Counted from the first letter of the stretch, positions 17,112 through 26,440 are shown. The stretch: 64,000 nt of DNA from Paenibacillus sp. RC67 (GCF_030020805.1 NZ_CP125098.1:4549501-4613500), one strand, 5' to 3'. Notes: generated from the sequence alone by a model not told the origin. Translations and numbers: made by a program.

Positions 17112-18341
17112 TCAAACACCTGCGTATGAATGCAATCCTGCAATGACCAGATTGACACCGATCAAGGTAAACATAACGACGATAAAACCGATAACGGCCA
17201 ACCAAGCAGATCTTTTCCCTTGCCAGCCTCTCGAAAGACGGAAATGCAGATAGGCTGCATAATAAAGCCAAGTAATAAGTGCCCATACTTCTTTGGGATC
17301 CCATCCCCAGAAGCGTCCCCATGCTTCAGCAGCCCAGATCATGGCAAAGATTAATGCACCTAATGTAAAGATCGGATAACCGATTGCGATGGCACGGTAG
17401 CTGATTTCATCAATATCTTCTGGATCGATGCCTTTCATCAAAGGACTAATGGCAGCTGATAACGATTTTCTTGCGATCAAACGGAGCACGGCATATAAAA
17501 TGATACCACCGATCAATGACCAAAGCACGGTATTCAGCTTTCTCGCTGCACCGCTTCCTTTAAACCAGGAAGGAGATTCGAATAAAGGCTCGGTCATTCC
17601 AATGAAAGGCTTCATTTCGATAACCTGGGAGTCCTTAGGCATAACAATTGGCGGCAGCACGTATTCTGCAGTTTGCTGGATCGAAGATCCTTCTGTTGCA
17701 GGCAAAGCGAATTTAGCGCTGTATCCTGCTGCATTGAAGCTGAAGATAGTGATAACGAAAGCAACAATGGTTACTAAGAAAAACATCGTTATTTCTACGC
17801 CGAATCTCTCTTTTTTACCGGCTTGATCTTTACTGTTAAAGTTAATAGTTCTTAGCAAATACATTAATCCAGCTGCAAAGCCTACCGCAAAGAACGCTTC
17901 ACCTGCAGCAGCCGTGGTCACGTGAATTTTCAGCCAATAGCTTTGCAGAGCTGGAATTAACGGCTGAACTTCTTTAGGGAACACCGATGCGTACGCAATA
18001 ATAATAATACCTACCGGCAAAGCGAACACTCCAAGAACCTGGGAACGATAAATGAAGTATACGATAATAAAGGCAAGCATGACCATCATAGCAAGGAATG
18101 TCATAAATTCAAACATGTTGCTCGTTGGAATATGACCCGCTTCCGCCCACCGTGTAAAGAAGAAAGCTGCATGACAGAGGAAACCTATAATGGAAAAAGT
18201 AATCCCAGCTTTCCCCCACTTTTCACTTTTAGCTTCCGAATCTTGCCGATTCAAATTCTTACCTGTAATACCGATTACAAAGATCAAAAATGCAACGCTG
18301 TACACAATGAAAGCAAGAAATAACAACGTACTGCTGTCCAC
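17112..18341 (-). CDS. resC: Cytochrome c biogenesis protein ResC (CcsA/CcsB-type haem handling)
   Basis: A polytopic protein of 409 residues; with ResB it forms the system II cytochrome c synthase that carries and attaches haem outside the membrane. The tryptophan-rich haem-handling motif WGWDPKEVWALITW is present, along with conserved histidines in membrane segments. The GTG at 18341 starts two bases after the resB stop, behind AGGGGTG. Very sure from the WWD motif and context. Confidence 0.95.
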   Translation of the reverse strand: MDSSTLLFLAFIVYSVAFLIFVIGITGKNLNRQDSEAKSEKWGKAGITFSIIGFLCHAAFFFTRWAEAGHIPTSNMFEFMTFLAMMVMLAFIIVYFIYRSQVLGVFALPVGIIIIAYASVFPKEVQPLIPALQSYWLKIHVTTAAAGEAFFAVGFAAGLMYLLRTINFNSKDQAGKKERFGVEITMFFLVTIVAFVITIFSFNAAGYSAKFALPATEGSSIQQTAEYVLPPIVMPKDSQVIEMKPFIGMTEPLFESPSWFKGSGAARKLNTVLWSLIGGIILYAVLRLIARKSLSAAISPLMKGIDPEDIDEISYRAIAIGYPIFTLGALIFAMIWAAEAWGRFWGWDPKEVWALITWLYYAAYLHFRLSRGWQGKRSAWLAVIGFIVVMFTLIGVNLVIAGLHSYAGV

Positions 18342-18343
18342 TA

Positions 18344-20023
18344 CTACAACACCCCTGCCTCTAATGTCTTGGGATCTACTTTTATCCCGGATTTATGGAG
18401 AATATGCGCCACTTCTTTTCGAATGCCGAACCAATTCTTATTGGTGTGCGCACCTAACGACAGCTGACCTTCGTCAATTCTTACCCAAACGCGGCGATGA
18501 TGCCAATAGAAGCCCATGATCAAACCGATCATCGATATGGCTGCTCCAACCCAAATGAACGGAAGCGCGCGATCCACCCGGATATTCAAGTAGCTGGTAT
18601 AAGAAGAGAAATTCACATCAGCCATCGAATTGACGGAAAGATCGAATTTTTGGGCAATGTCACCATTAATCTGATCCTGAGCAAATGTCTCTTTATCTAC
18701 TTGTCTAGGAAAATAGATGAATGGTTGGCCTTCTGTAGCGAGCCCGGGTCCCGTTATGTAAAAGATAAACGCAGGTGCCTTAGCTTCATTGGATTTCGTC
18801 ATTGGAGACCCTTTATCATCCAAGCCGAAATCAGGGAAGTACCCTTTAAGCTTAAATTGATATGGCCCTACCTTGTACTCATCAGCGGGTCGGCTCATCG
18901 AAAGCTCCATACTTCCGTATACTTCTCCGGTTTGTTTGTTTTTCAGAGACGGTTTAACGGATATCAACAAAGGATTTTCTTTATAATCATATTGATAAGC
19001 AAGCAATCCTTTATAATTAAGCGGCTTGTTTACGACAATATCTTGGCGGTGAACCTCCTCGAGCGTTGGCTCCTTCAGCGGATCATCACAGTAAGCCGTA
19101 CATTTGTACAAGACAGCCTTGGTTTCGTAAATTTTAGCGACAGCTTGTTGTTTGGCCCGGAAATCAGCCGACATCTCATCTTCCGAATAATAATCCACGG
19201 TGAATTTTTCGTTCTTCAAGTAGTAGGATGTTGAAGGGATTTTCACAGGGGTTCCTTCAGGGAAAGCTACGTATTGGTCCATGTTCCAGCCAGGAAGGCT
19301 GCGCATTAGAACGGCCATCAAAAATATGATAAGCCCGATGTGATTAATATAAGGGCCCCAGCGGCTGAATCTGTTCTTCTCCGCCAGAAGCGCCGTACCA
19401 TCCGTATGTACGCGGTATCTCTGCTTCTTTAAAGCCTTGGCCGCTTGATCAATCCAAGCTCGTGATTGCTGGTCTATGTCGGCTGTCCCATGGTTGTCAT
19501 TGATGTGGCCAAAATAAGACACTTTTTGCCGTAAAATAAAGCTGCTATGCTTGCGAATCTGCTGTTTGCTCAAGGCGCGATACAACGGAAGCACCCGATC
19601 CAAGCTGCAGACAACAAGTGATGTTCCTATCATAAAAAGCAGTGTAATAAACCACCACGATTCGTATGTACGCGATAAACCCAGCATATAGTAGATTTCG
19701 CCGATCGTTCCGTACGTTTCCTTGTAGTAGGTAGAGGGATCGAAGTTAATAAAGTTGCTTTCTTGCGTAAAGATAGTGCCCAGTGCGGCTCCCAACAGCG
19801 TGATAATGATAAGATAGATGGCGATCTTCACGGATGAGAAAAAGTTCCATACCTTGTCGAGCAAGCCTGGGTTAGCTTTCTGCGAACGTCTTGCGACACC
19901 GTCATAGCGCATTTCGAGCGGTTCAGTGCTCTCATCATCATACAGCGGTTTGCCGCATGATTCACAAAGTACAGTCCCGACTAAATTTTGATGGCCGCAT
20001 TCGCATTTTGTATTTTGAATCAT
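18344..20023 (-). CDS. resB: Cytochrome c biogenesis protein ResB
   Basis: The partner of ResC in cytochrome c synthesis, 559 residues. It opens with a cytoplasmic zinc ribbon (CEC at 7-9 and CESC at 20-23), then membrane helices at about 65-90, 120-140 and 225-245, a large outside domain, and a last helix near residue 510. The ATG at 20023 follows AGGAGGA. A hairpin stands directly ahead of this SD, and a 215-base structured gap separates it from resA. Confidence 0.94.
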   Translation of the reverse strand: MIQNTKCECGHQNLVGTVLCESCGKPLYDDESTEPLEMRYDGVARRSQKANPGLLDKVWNFFSSVKIAIYLIIITLLGAALGTIFTQESNFINFDPSTYYKETYGTIGEIYYMLGLSRTYESWWFITLLFMIGTSLVVCSLDRVLPLYRALSKQQIRKHSSFILRQKVSYFGHINDNHGTADIDQQSRAWIDQAAKALKKQRYRVHTDGTALLAEKNRFSRWGPYINHIGLIIFLMAVLMRSLPGWNMDQYVAFPEGTPVKIPSTSYYLKNEKFTVDYYSEDEMSADFRAKQQAVAKIYETKAVLYKCTAYCDDPLKEPTLEEVHRQDIVVNKPLNYKGLLAYQYDYKENPLLISVKPSLKNKQTGEVYGSMELSMSRPADEYKVGPYQFKLKGYFPDFGLDDKGSPMTKSNEAKAPAFIFYITGPGLATEGQPFIYFPRQVDKETFAQDQINGDIAQKFDLSVNSMADVNFSSYTSYLNIRVDRALPFIWVGAAISMIGLIMGFYWHHRRVWVRIDEGQLSLGAHTNKNWFGIRKEVAHILHKSGIKVDPKTLEAGVL

Positions 20024-20037
20024 GGTGTCCTCCTGTG

Positions 20038-20055
20038 AGCTTTTCGCGAAAAGCT
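20038..20055 (-). repeat. Perfect 18-base palindrome directly upstream of the resB SD
   Basis: AGCTTTTCGCGAAAAGCT, four bases before the AGGAGG of resB. A nearby AAGCTT...AAGCTT pair offers an alternative fold. Confidence 0.8.
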
Positions 20056-20158
20056 TACGTCATAAGCTTAAGCTGCGTCTCCATAGGAAACCAGCCTCGC
20101 TACATTGCATTCAATTATGGATTGTAAGCATTCCCATGTTTGTTGTCGAGTTCATGCA

Positions 20159-20207
20159 GCATTACGTAAAGGGAGTATTGTGGGAATAGCACGCCTTTAC
20201 GTAATGC
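20159..20207 (-). repeat. Perfect 14-bp inverted repeat between resA and resB
   Basis: GCATTACGTAAAGG and CCTTTACGTAATGC enclose 21 bases. No T run follows on either strand, so it is not a standard terminator. It lies 32 bases after the resA stop. Confidence 0.8.
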
Positions 20208-20238
20208 ATACACAAATATGAGCTTCGTAACGGGATTT

Positions 20239-20769
20239 TTATTTACCGGACGTCGAAATAGAGGCGAGCGTTTGCTCTATATAAGCTTCGTCCATTTCTC
20301 CGATTTTAATCTTTGCAATCTTTCCGTCAGGTGAAATAAAAAAAGTAGTAGGATACTGCATGACCCCGTATCGTTTACGAGTCTCTTCGTTATCGTCCAG
20401 CAATATGGGAAAGTTGATTTTGTACTGATCCATAAAGCTTTGAACCGTAATCTTGCTTTCACCCAAATTTAACCCGAGAATCGCCGTCGTATCTTTGTTC
20501 ATCTTGTCATATTGATGTTGAATCGCCGGCATTTCATTTTTACAGGGCGGACAAAAGGTACCCCAAAAGTTGACCATAACCGCTTTTCCCTTATAATCGA
20601 AAAGATTGTGCTGCTTACCGTCCAAGCCTGTTAGCGTAAAGTCAGGAGCTTTGGAGCCTTCGACAGGTTTTTTGTCCGTAGCATACAGATTGTTAAACAG
20701 CGTTAATGCCCCGATAACAATAACAACAGCAAAAATCGCTATTTGAACCCACCGTTTATTTTTTCCCAT
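20239..20769 (-). CDS. resA: Thiol-disulfide oxidoreductase ResA
   Basis: A membrane-anchored thioredoxin-like protein that reduces the haem-binding cysteines of apocytochrome c. One N-terminal helix (about 8-27) is followed by a TlpA/ResA fold with active site WGTFCPPCKNE and the cis-proline YPTTFF. I use the ATG at 20769 (176 residues) because GAGGTG lies seven bases upstream; an earlier TTG overlaps that SD. It heads the res cluster. Confidence 0.95.
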   Translation of the reverse strand: MGKNKRWVQIAIFAVVIVIGALTLFNNLYATDKKPVEGSKAPDFTLTGLDGKQHNLFDYKGKAVMVNFWGTFCPPCKNEMPAIQHQYDKMNKDTTAILGLNLGESKITVQSFMDQYKINFPILLDDNEETRKRYGVMQYPTTFFISPDGKIAKIKIGEMDEAYIEQTLASISTSGK

Positions 20770-20833
20770 TGTTTTACACCTCAAACGATCTAGTCGAGTC
20801 TATCCCCATTATATCGAAATTTGGCGTCAGCGC

Positions 20834-21580
20834 TTATTTCCCTTTTTGAATTTTATGTGTCTTGAGCGCGCTATCGATCAGTTCTTTTATTTCCTGTGGT
20901 TTAAGTGGACGGTATTTTCCCCTTGCTACTCCCAACAAAGGAATCGGCCCGAACTGAACGCGTTTCAGCTTGATAACCGGGAACTGAATAGCATCGAACA
21001 TCCGGCGTACCTGACGGTTACGTCCTTCATAGATGGTCATGGATACTATAGTTTCATTTTTTTCCGGATTGACATCGTAATATTCAACCTCGGCAGGAGC
21101 GGTCATCCCGTCTTCAAGTTGAATACCCTCTCTAAGCTTGTCTAACAGAGAGCCATGCGGTACTCCCTTGACGGTTGCATGATATGTACGCGGTACGTGA
21201 TGCTTGGGATGCGTGAGCAGGTTGGCGAATTCACCGTCATTGGTGAGAAGCAGCAAGCCTTCCGTATCGTAATCCAAGCGTCCTACAGGATAAATCCGCT
21301 CTTTAATATCCTTCAAGAAATCCGTAACGATTTTACGGCCGCCCGGATCGGATGCACTAGTTATAACGCCTTTCGGTTTGTTGAACAGTACATAAACCTT
21401 CTTTTGTTGACGGATAGCCCGTCCATCTACATGAATCACATCTTTTTGGGGATCAACCTTAACCCCTAAAGTTGTGACTACACTTTCGTTCACCTGCACG
21501 CGGCCTGCTGTGATTAATTCCTCACACTTTCTCCGGGAGGCCACTCCCGCTTCTGCCAATACTTTTTGTAATCGTTCCAT
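20834..21580 (-). CDS. rluB: 23S rRNA pseudouridine synthase RluB type
   Basis: An RsuA-family pseudouridine synthase of 248 residues. An S4 RNA-binding domain (RLQKVLAEAGVASRRKCEELI) precedes the catalytic domain with GRLDYDTEGLLLLTNDG, where the Asp of RLDYDT is the nucleophile, and the EGRNRQVRRM motif. RluB modifies U2605 in E. coli; the exact site here is inferred. The ATG at 21580 has GAGGTG upstream, with a hairpin two bases further up. Confidence 0.93.
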   Translation of the reverse strand: MERLQKVLAEAGVASRRKCEELITAGRVQVNESVVTTLGVKVDPQKDVIHVDGRAIRQQKKVYVLFNKPKGVITSASDPGGRKIVTDFLKDIKERIYPVGRLDYDTEGLLLLTNDGEFANLLTHPKHHVPRTYHATVKGVPHGSLLDKLREGIQLEDGMTAPAEVEYYDVNPEKNETIVSMTIYEGRNRQVRRMFDAIQFPVIKLKRVQFGPIPLLGVARGKYRPLKPQEIKELIDSALKTHKIQKGK

Positions 21581-21599
21581 TGGACTCTCTTCACCTCAA

Positions 21600-21623
21600 A
21601 CCTAATGATACCTATCATCAGGT
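21600..21623 (-). repeat. Hairpin just upstream of the rluB SD
   Basis: Minus strand ACCTGATGATA-GG-TATCATTAGGT with one mismatch. It ends two bases before GAGGTG and contains the stop codon of the preceding amidase-like gene. Confidence 0.65.
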
Positions 21624-21943
21624 GAAATCACAAGCTGAGACCATGGGAAAAACGGACCTGGACACGAAATACTGTGCGGAAATATGTCATCCGGTTGAAA
21701 TCGGCACGTTTCTGCCAAACGAATAATTAATTTATTCAATATAAACAGCTGTTCCTTCTCTTCTAACGTATAGTTGTGTCGAGGCTCTGAGAAGTCACCT
21801 TCTATACAAACGTGAATGTAAAGGGGGTCTGTTTGTTCGGAGGATGGAATAATGGATCCGTCACGGGATATGAAGAAATCGTAGCCTTTACCGTTTATGG
21901 AGGGGCATACTGAATGATGGATTATAATGCCGTAATACTGCAC
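21602..21943 (-). CDS. Short amidase_2/PGRP-like protein
   Basis: About 113 residues. YYGIIIHHSVCP, a YDFFISRDGSII strand, HVCIEGDF and FPHSISCPGPFFPW follow the order of motifs in N-acetylmuramoyl-L-alanine amidases of the PGRP type. Likely zinc ligands are the histidine in IIHHS, the histidine in FPHS and the cysteine in SCPG. No signal peptide is seen and the domain is shorter than usual. The start is uncertain; I use the GTG at 21943, four bases after GAGGTG. It lies between spmB and rluB. Activity is inference. Confidence 0.72.
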   Translation of the reverse strand: MQYYGIIIHHSVCPSINGKGYDFFISRDGSIIPSSEQTDPLYIHVCIEGDFSEPRHNYTLEEKEQLFILNKLIIRLAETCRFQPDDIFPHSISCPGPFFPWSQLVISPDDRYH

Positions 21944-22001
21944 ACAGCTCACCTCTTATCTGTTCGCTGGTACAGTATATGTGCGGAGAATTTAGGGGGT
22001 T

Positions 22002-22535
22002 CTAGGCGAAGACTAAATAACAAATGACAATAGAAGCGATGAAGCCTACTGCATCAGATATCAAGCCAACCTTAAGAGCATAGCTAGCCTTGCGGATGCC
22101 AATAGCGCCAAAATAAACCGTAATGACATACAAAGTTGTGTCCGTACTTCCTTGTATAGTAGAGGCAATTCGACCGATCATGGAATCCGGTCCGAATTGC
22201 TGAACCAAATCGGTAGTGAAGGCCAATGAGCCTGCGCCTGTGAGTGGACGCAAAATAGCAAGTGGCAGCACTTCACTAGGAATGCCGATCATGGCGCATA
22301 ACGGCCTAACCCAGCCGATCAGCATCTCCATGGCTCCAGAAGCGCGAAATACGCTAATGGCCACCATCATGCCGACCAGATGCGGAATAATTCGAATGGC
22401 TGTATCGAAACCTTCTTTTGCCCCGTCCACGAACGACTCGTAGACGGGTACTTTGCGGTATGCGGCGAACAAGGGGATAAAAACGATAATTACCGGGATG
22501 GCCCAAGCGGAGATCATATTAACAAATGAGTACAA
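22002..22535 (-). CDS. spmB: Spore maturation protein SpmB
   Basis: A membrane protein of 177 residues with Gate/nucleoside-recognition domain features (PHLVGMMVAISVFRASGAME, GSTDTTLYVITVYFGAIG). SpmA and SpmB are needed for full core dehydration in spores. The start is TTG at 22535 with AAAGGA nine bases upstream. It follows spmA by six bases. Confidence 0.94.
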   Translation of the reverse strand: MYSFVNMISAWAIPVIIVFIPLFAAYRKVPVYESFVDGAKEGFDTAIRIIPHLVGMMVAISVFRASGAMEMLIGWVRPLCAMIGIPSEVLPLAILRPLTGAGSLAFTTDLVQQFGPDSMIGRIASTIQGSTDTTLYVITVYFGAIGIRKASYALKVGLISDAVGFIASIVICYLVFA

Positions 22536-22541
22536 ATTCGA

Positions 22542-23162
22542 TCATCCTTTCCCTCGGGGGTTGGCAGGCGGACTTTGGAACGTTGGTCTGTTGCGCCGGC
22601 GGTACCATTTATCTACGGCTATTGCCGCTAAGGTTGATATAAAGGTGGCCACCAGAGTAGTGCCTACGATTTCTGTGGGGTTCACTGATTGATAGTTCAT
22701 TCGAATAGCAATGAGAGTCGTAGGAATCAGCGTTATACTGGCGGTATTGAGAGCGAGTAGTGTACACATCGCAGGACTCGCCATATCTTTGTTAGGATTA
22801 AGTGACTGCAGTGACTGCATCGCTTTAATTCCCATCGGGGTAGCCGCATTGCCTAATCCCAATATATTGGCGCTCATATTAGACATTATGTAACCGATAG
22901 CAGGGTGATTCTTTGGCACGCTCGGAAACAGGAAGCGAACGAACGGGCGCAGCAGAACGGCCAGCTTTTGCAGAAGTCCGGCATCCTCGGCAATACGCAT
23001 CATACCAAGCCAGAATACCATGACGCTAATAAGCCCGAAGCAGACAGTGACTCCGCTTTTAGCCCCTTCAAATGCTGCCTGAGTAACCAACTCGATATTC
23101 CCTTTAACGGCAGCGACAATAAAACCGGCAACAATGAAAAACAACCAAATGAAATTCACCAT
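22542..23162 (-). CDS. spmA: Spore maturation protein SpmA
   Basis: A membrane protein of 206 residues, the partner of SpmB. The Gate-domain block NILGLGNAATPMGIKAM is clear, with several hydrophobic segments. The ATG at 23162 has GAGGAG ten bases upstream; a longer reading into dacB lacks an SD. The dacB-spmA-spmB order matches B. subtilis, where the operon is sigma-E dependent. Confidence 0.94.
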   Translation of the reverse strand: MVNFIWLFFIVAGFIVAAVKGNIELVTQAAFEGAKSGVTVCFGLISVMVFWLGMMRIAEDAGLLQKLAVLLRPFVRFLFPSVPKNHPAIGYIMSNMSANILGLGNAATPMGIKAMQSLQSLNPNKDMASPAMCTLLALNTASITLIPTTLIAIRMNYQSVNPTEIVGTTLVATFISTLAAIAVDKWYRRRNRPTFQSPPANPRGKG

Positions 23163-23188
23163 AGACCCGCGTCTCCTCTCTGCTATCG

Positions 23189-24361
23189 CTATGCCGCGCT
23201 CCCTGTGAATAAAACACGGACCAGAAACTGCACAATGTACAGCCATTTTGGGGTGTACGTGGCGGTTCCCCGCTCAGATGCTTGGAAGGAAAAAGCGGAG
23301 TTCTCCTTCTGCTTTAACCTCGGACTATCTTTTTCATATAATGGCACACTGCCGATGGAATTTCCGTTCAAACTGTATAAGAGCGTTCCTCTATCTCCTA
23401 GGCGATAGCTCGTTGAGGTTGGATCGATCAGCTGTATTTTCGTAGAAAATTGTCCTTTCTCCGAATCGAGAACCGGATAGGCAAAGCTTGTACCAGCTGC
23501 GAAGTCTGTCCCCTGTACGATATCCCCTTTACCGATAAACTGCTGCAAAGGGAAATTTTTAAAACCATAGTCTAGCAGCTTGGCGTGGTCGACCCAATCA
23601 TCGCCGTCATTCAGCGTTACGACAGCCAACTGCTGACCATTGCGGGTAGCTGACGAGACGAGGCACCTCTTGGCCGTTTTTGTATAGCCTGTTTTCACTC
23701 CGTCCGCACCTTCGTACAAGGTAAGCATCTTGTTCTTGTTTAACCAGGAATAATCCCAAGATTCATTGGGGTTGGGCGCTTTCTTAACCTTAGTTTTGAC
23801 GATTTCTTGGAAAACCGGATTATGTAAGGCATGGGCGGCCAGCTTAGCCATATCGTTAGCGGTGGAATAATGACCGTCGGCATCAAGCCCGCTCGGATTT
23901 TTAAAGCTTGAACGCGTCATTCCGATCAGCTTCGCCTCTTCGTTCATCATATAAGCAAACCCTTCCACCGTTCCGCCCACATGCTCTGCTATAGCCGTTG
24001 CTGCATCATTACCGGATCGAAGCATCATGCCGTACAATAAATGATTCAAACTCATTTCTTCATCCAGCTTTAAATAAATGGAAGAGCCCTCTTTGCCAGC
24101 TGCATTTCGGCTAACCTTCACCATATCCGAAAGCTTGCTGTTCTCTATAGCGACAATAGCGGTCATGATTTTCGTCAAGCTGGCTATCCGCATCTGTTTG
24201 TCCCCTTGCTGGCTGTACAATATCCGACCAGAGGTCACATCGATCAATGCTGCCGCTTCAGCATGTGTAGACACAGGGGGAGCAGCTTGTACTGCTGCAG
24301 GCCATCCTGCCGAGACAAACAGGAATATAGCCAGAATCATCAACAAACCCAATCTTTTCAT
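23189..24361 (-). CDS. dacB: D-alanyl-D-alanine carboxypeptidase DacB (spore cortex)
   Basis: A low-molecular-weight PBP that trims peptide side chains in the spore cortex. Signal peptide at about 1-26; active-site SLTK at 61-64, SGN at 116-118, KTG at 223-225; a PBP5-like C-terminal domain and a final amphipathic/hydrophobic helix. It is 390 residues. The ATG at 24361 has AGGAGGA upstream. A second gene of the same family, dacF, is at 42416; the spmAB neighbourhood decides that this one is DacB. Confidence 0.93.
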   Translation of the reverse strand: MKRLGLLMILAIFLFVSAGWPAAVQAAPPVSTHAEAAALIDVTSGRILYSQQGDKQMRIASLTKIMTAIVAIENSKLSDMVKVSRNAAGKEGSSIYLKLDEEMSLNHLLYGMMLRSGNDAATAIAEHVGGTVEGFAYMMNEEAKLIGMTRSSFKNPSGLDADGHYSTANDMAKLAAHALHNPVFQEIVKTKVKKAPNPNESWDYSWLNKNKMLTLYEGADGVKTGYTKTAKRCLVSSATRNGQQLAVVTLNDGDDWVDHAKLLDYGFKNFPLQQFIGKGDIVQGTDFAAGTSFAYPVLDSEKGQFSTKIQLIDPTSTSYRLGDRGTLLYSLNGNSIGSVPLYEKDSPRLKQKENSAFSFQASERGTATYTPKWLYIVQFLVRVLFTGSAA

Positions 24362-24479
24362 GTGGCTCCGATCCTCCTAAACGTATTGCAACACATGGCG
24401 TTTGCGTTACCGATCCACCATTAATGTTGTTGCGTATACAACATCCTTGCTTTGTTACGCTAAACGGGACATCTTGTAC

Positions 24480-24509
24480 ATATATATGCTTATCCACCTT
24501 CGTTATGAG
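24480..24509 (-). promoter_or_regulatory. Possible sigma-E promoter of dacB
   Basis: Minus strand CTCATAAC (24509-24502), 13-base spacer, CATATATAT (24488-24480), close to sigma-E -35 and -10 patterns. It is 119 bases from the dacB start. Confidence 0.4.
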
Positions 24510-24524
24510 TTGTTTGCGAACAAA

Positions 24525-24568
24525 TAAAAAAAGCTCTGCTTGAACGATACTTCGTTCAAACAGAGCTA
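24525..24568 (-). terminator. Intrinsic terminator of the HD-GYP/SRAP operon
   Basis: Minus strand AGCTCTGTTTGAACGA pairs with TCGTTCAAGCAGAGCT, followed by TTTTTTT. Confidence 0.93.
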
Positions 24569-24576
24569 ATGCCCTA

Positions 24577-25266
24577 CTACCACAGAGCATGCAGCGGATC
24601 GATACAATCCGGTTTATCATAACGGACATTCCCTACCTTGCTGTCCACCTCGTAAGAGGTCATCAAATCGGCTGGATAAGGAACCAATAAAGGCTGCAGC
24701 TTCTGTACCTCCGTAACTTTTCGATCCAACCAAATGGATTCCGATTCCTCTGTTAATATCACAGGCATTCGTTCATGGACTTCAGACACAAGCTTGTTGG
24801 GTGTCGTAGTCAGGATGGTACAGGTATGCAGCCTGCCGCCATCCGCTTGAACCCATGTATCATATAAGCCTGCCATTCCAAAGAGCGAACCCGTCTTGAG
24901 CGTAAAACGAACAGGCTGTTTGCTGCTTTTCCCTGACTTTTTCCACTCATAGAACCCGTCCGACGGAATAAGGCAGCGTTTGCGAGTCAATAGTTTCTGA
25001 AATGAGGGCTTTTCCGATACCGTCTCAGCCCGCAGGTTGATTGGGTTCACGCCGCTCTTCTCTTCCTTAGACCAATTCGGAACAAGTCCCCAGCGCAGTT
25101 CTCCTAAGCGACGATCTGCCGGTGTTTCTCCGCCAATTATTGCGGGAATCCATTGACCTGGCGCAATATTGTATCGAGGTTCATACTTGGCTGTCACGTT
25201 ATCGCCTAATAAAAAGTGGAGCATCAGCTCCTCGAACGTGACGGTAATTGTATACCTGCCGCACAT
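24577..25266 (-). CDS. SRAP family protein (YedK/HMCES type)
   Basis: Forms a covalent link to abasic sites in single-stranded DNA, shielding them. MCGRYT places the catalytic cysteine at residue 2; NLRAET, CLIPSDGFYEW and VHERMPVIL carry the conserved Asn, Glu and His. The ATG at 25266 shares its A with the HD-GYP stop (TGATG), so translation is coupled and the cysteine becomes position 2 as the family needs. It is 229 residues. Confidence 0.92.
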   Translation of the reverse strand: MCGRYTITVTFEELMLHFLLGDNVTAKYEPRYNIAPGQWIPAIIGGETPADRRLGELRWGLVPNWSKEEKSGVNPINLRAETVSEKPSFQKLLTRKRCLIPSDGFYEWKKSGKSSKQPVRFTLKTGSLFGMAGLYDTWVQADGGRLHTCTILTTTPNKLVSEVHERMPVILTEESESIWLDRKVTEVQKLQPLLVPYPADLMTSYEVDSKVGNVRYDKPDCIDPLHALW

Positions 25267-26360
25267 CACTGCCCACCCCAATCGTCTACACTACTTACAA
25301 AGACGGTCAGCTTCTCTGACAAATCAACCTCATACGGCTGTGTTTTCTGTCCCTCCGCATTCTCGAAGATTCTAATGACTGGACGCTGCGGAACAGCGGG
25401 ATTAATGTTCACAACCACACCTTTTTCGCCCGTACTCAAAACAACAGAAAGCCCGAGAGGGTAGATGGCGACATTATCTCTGAATAAAGCAACTTTTTTA
25501 TGCTCATATAAGGTCCCCACCCCTGCAAACAATATTTCCATCGCTTGATGAGGCAGCATTGCTAAACGATAAGGACGGTGCGTCGTCATTGCATCATAGC
25601 TGTCTACGATTGCAATCCATTTGGCATATTCATGAATTTCTTTATCTTTAATCCCGCGAGGGTAGCCGCTGCCATCTAGACGTTCATGATGCTGGAAGGC
25701 GCAGTGGGCTGCAATAAGCGGGATGTTAGGCTCGTCCTTCAATAGTTTAAATCCTATCTCTGCATGAGTCTGTACCTCGGCACGCTCCGCTTCGGTTAAT
25801 GGCCCAGGTTTCTTCAACATATCCTGATTGATCTTTGTTTTTCCTATATCATGCAATAGAGCTCCAAGACCTAGTGTCAGGATTTCATCTCGATTGTATC
25901 CGTTAGCCATTCCTAACATAGTGGAATAAATACAAACATTAAGTGAATGTTGATATAAATATGTATTCATAACGTTCATATTCATTAACATTATAAGTGC
26001 ATCTTCTCTGGAATCTAAATCCTCTATAATCATCTTCATGACATTGCCGAACGCTTTTCCCATGAAATGATTTTTGGAAAATTTTTGTCTGCTGTTCCCT
26101 TCAATTATCAATCTGAACTGAGTTCGGATTTCTGAAAGAGCTTTAATTTTCGTTTCGTCCGATATCGGATCTACTACAACAACATCGCTCGTGGCTTCAT
26201 CCTCAATGTATAGAAAGTCGATGCCTAGCTGCTGAAGTCGGTTGAGGACTGTTTGTGTGAGCTCAACGTGCTCTTTAAGTAAAATGACACCTTCCTCGTT
26301 ATAAATGCATTTCCCTAGCTTCATGCCGGGAATACAGGATCGCGTAGGAATTAAACGCAC
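25266..26360 (-). CDS. HD-GYP domain phosphodiesterase
   Basis: Likely a c-di-GMP phosphodiesterase. The N-terminal part is a DUF3391-like or unassigned segment (VRLIPTRSCIPGMKLGKCIY). The HD-GYP domain shows HSLNVCIYSTMLG, LLHDIGKTKI, HAEIGFKLL and HHERLDGSGYPRGI. I prefer the GTG at 26360, which has AAAGAGG eight bases upstream; an ATG 18 bases earlier lacks an SD. With ypfA, it hints at c-di-GMP control of motility. Confidence 0.88.
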   Translation of the reverse strand: MRLIPTRSCIPGMKLGKCIYNEEGVILLKEHVELTQTVLNRLQQLGIDFLYIEDEATSDVVVVDPISDETKIKALSEIRTQFRLIIEGNSRQKFSKNHFMGKAFGNVMKMIIEDLDSREDALIMLMNMNVMNTYLYQHSLNVCIYSTMLGMANGYNRDEILTLGLGALLHDIGKTKINQDMLKKPGPLTEAERAEVQTHAEIGFKLLKDEPNIPLIAAHCAFQHHERLDGSGYPRGIKDKEIHEYAKWIAIVDSYDAMTTHRPYRLAMLPHQAMEILFAGVGTLYEHKKVALFRDNVAIYPLGLSVVLSTGEKGVVVNINPAVPQRPVIRIFENAEGQKTQPYEVDLSEKLTVFVSSVDDWGGQ

Positions 26361-26440
26361 AAAAAAAACCTCTTTCATTATTGACTCATAACTTTAATAT
26401 AAAATAAAGCCTTTCAAAGAGCAACCATCATTAGCAAGAA

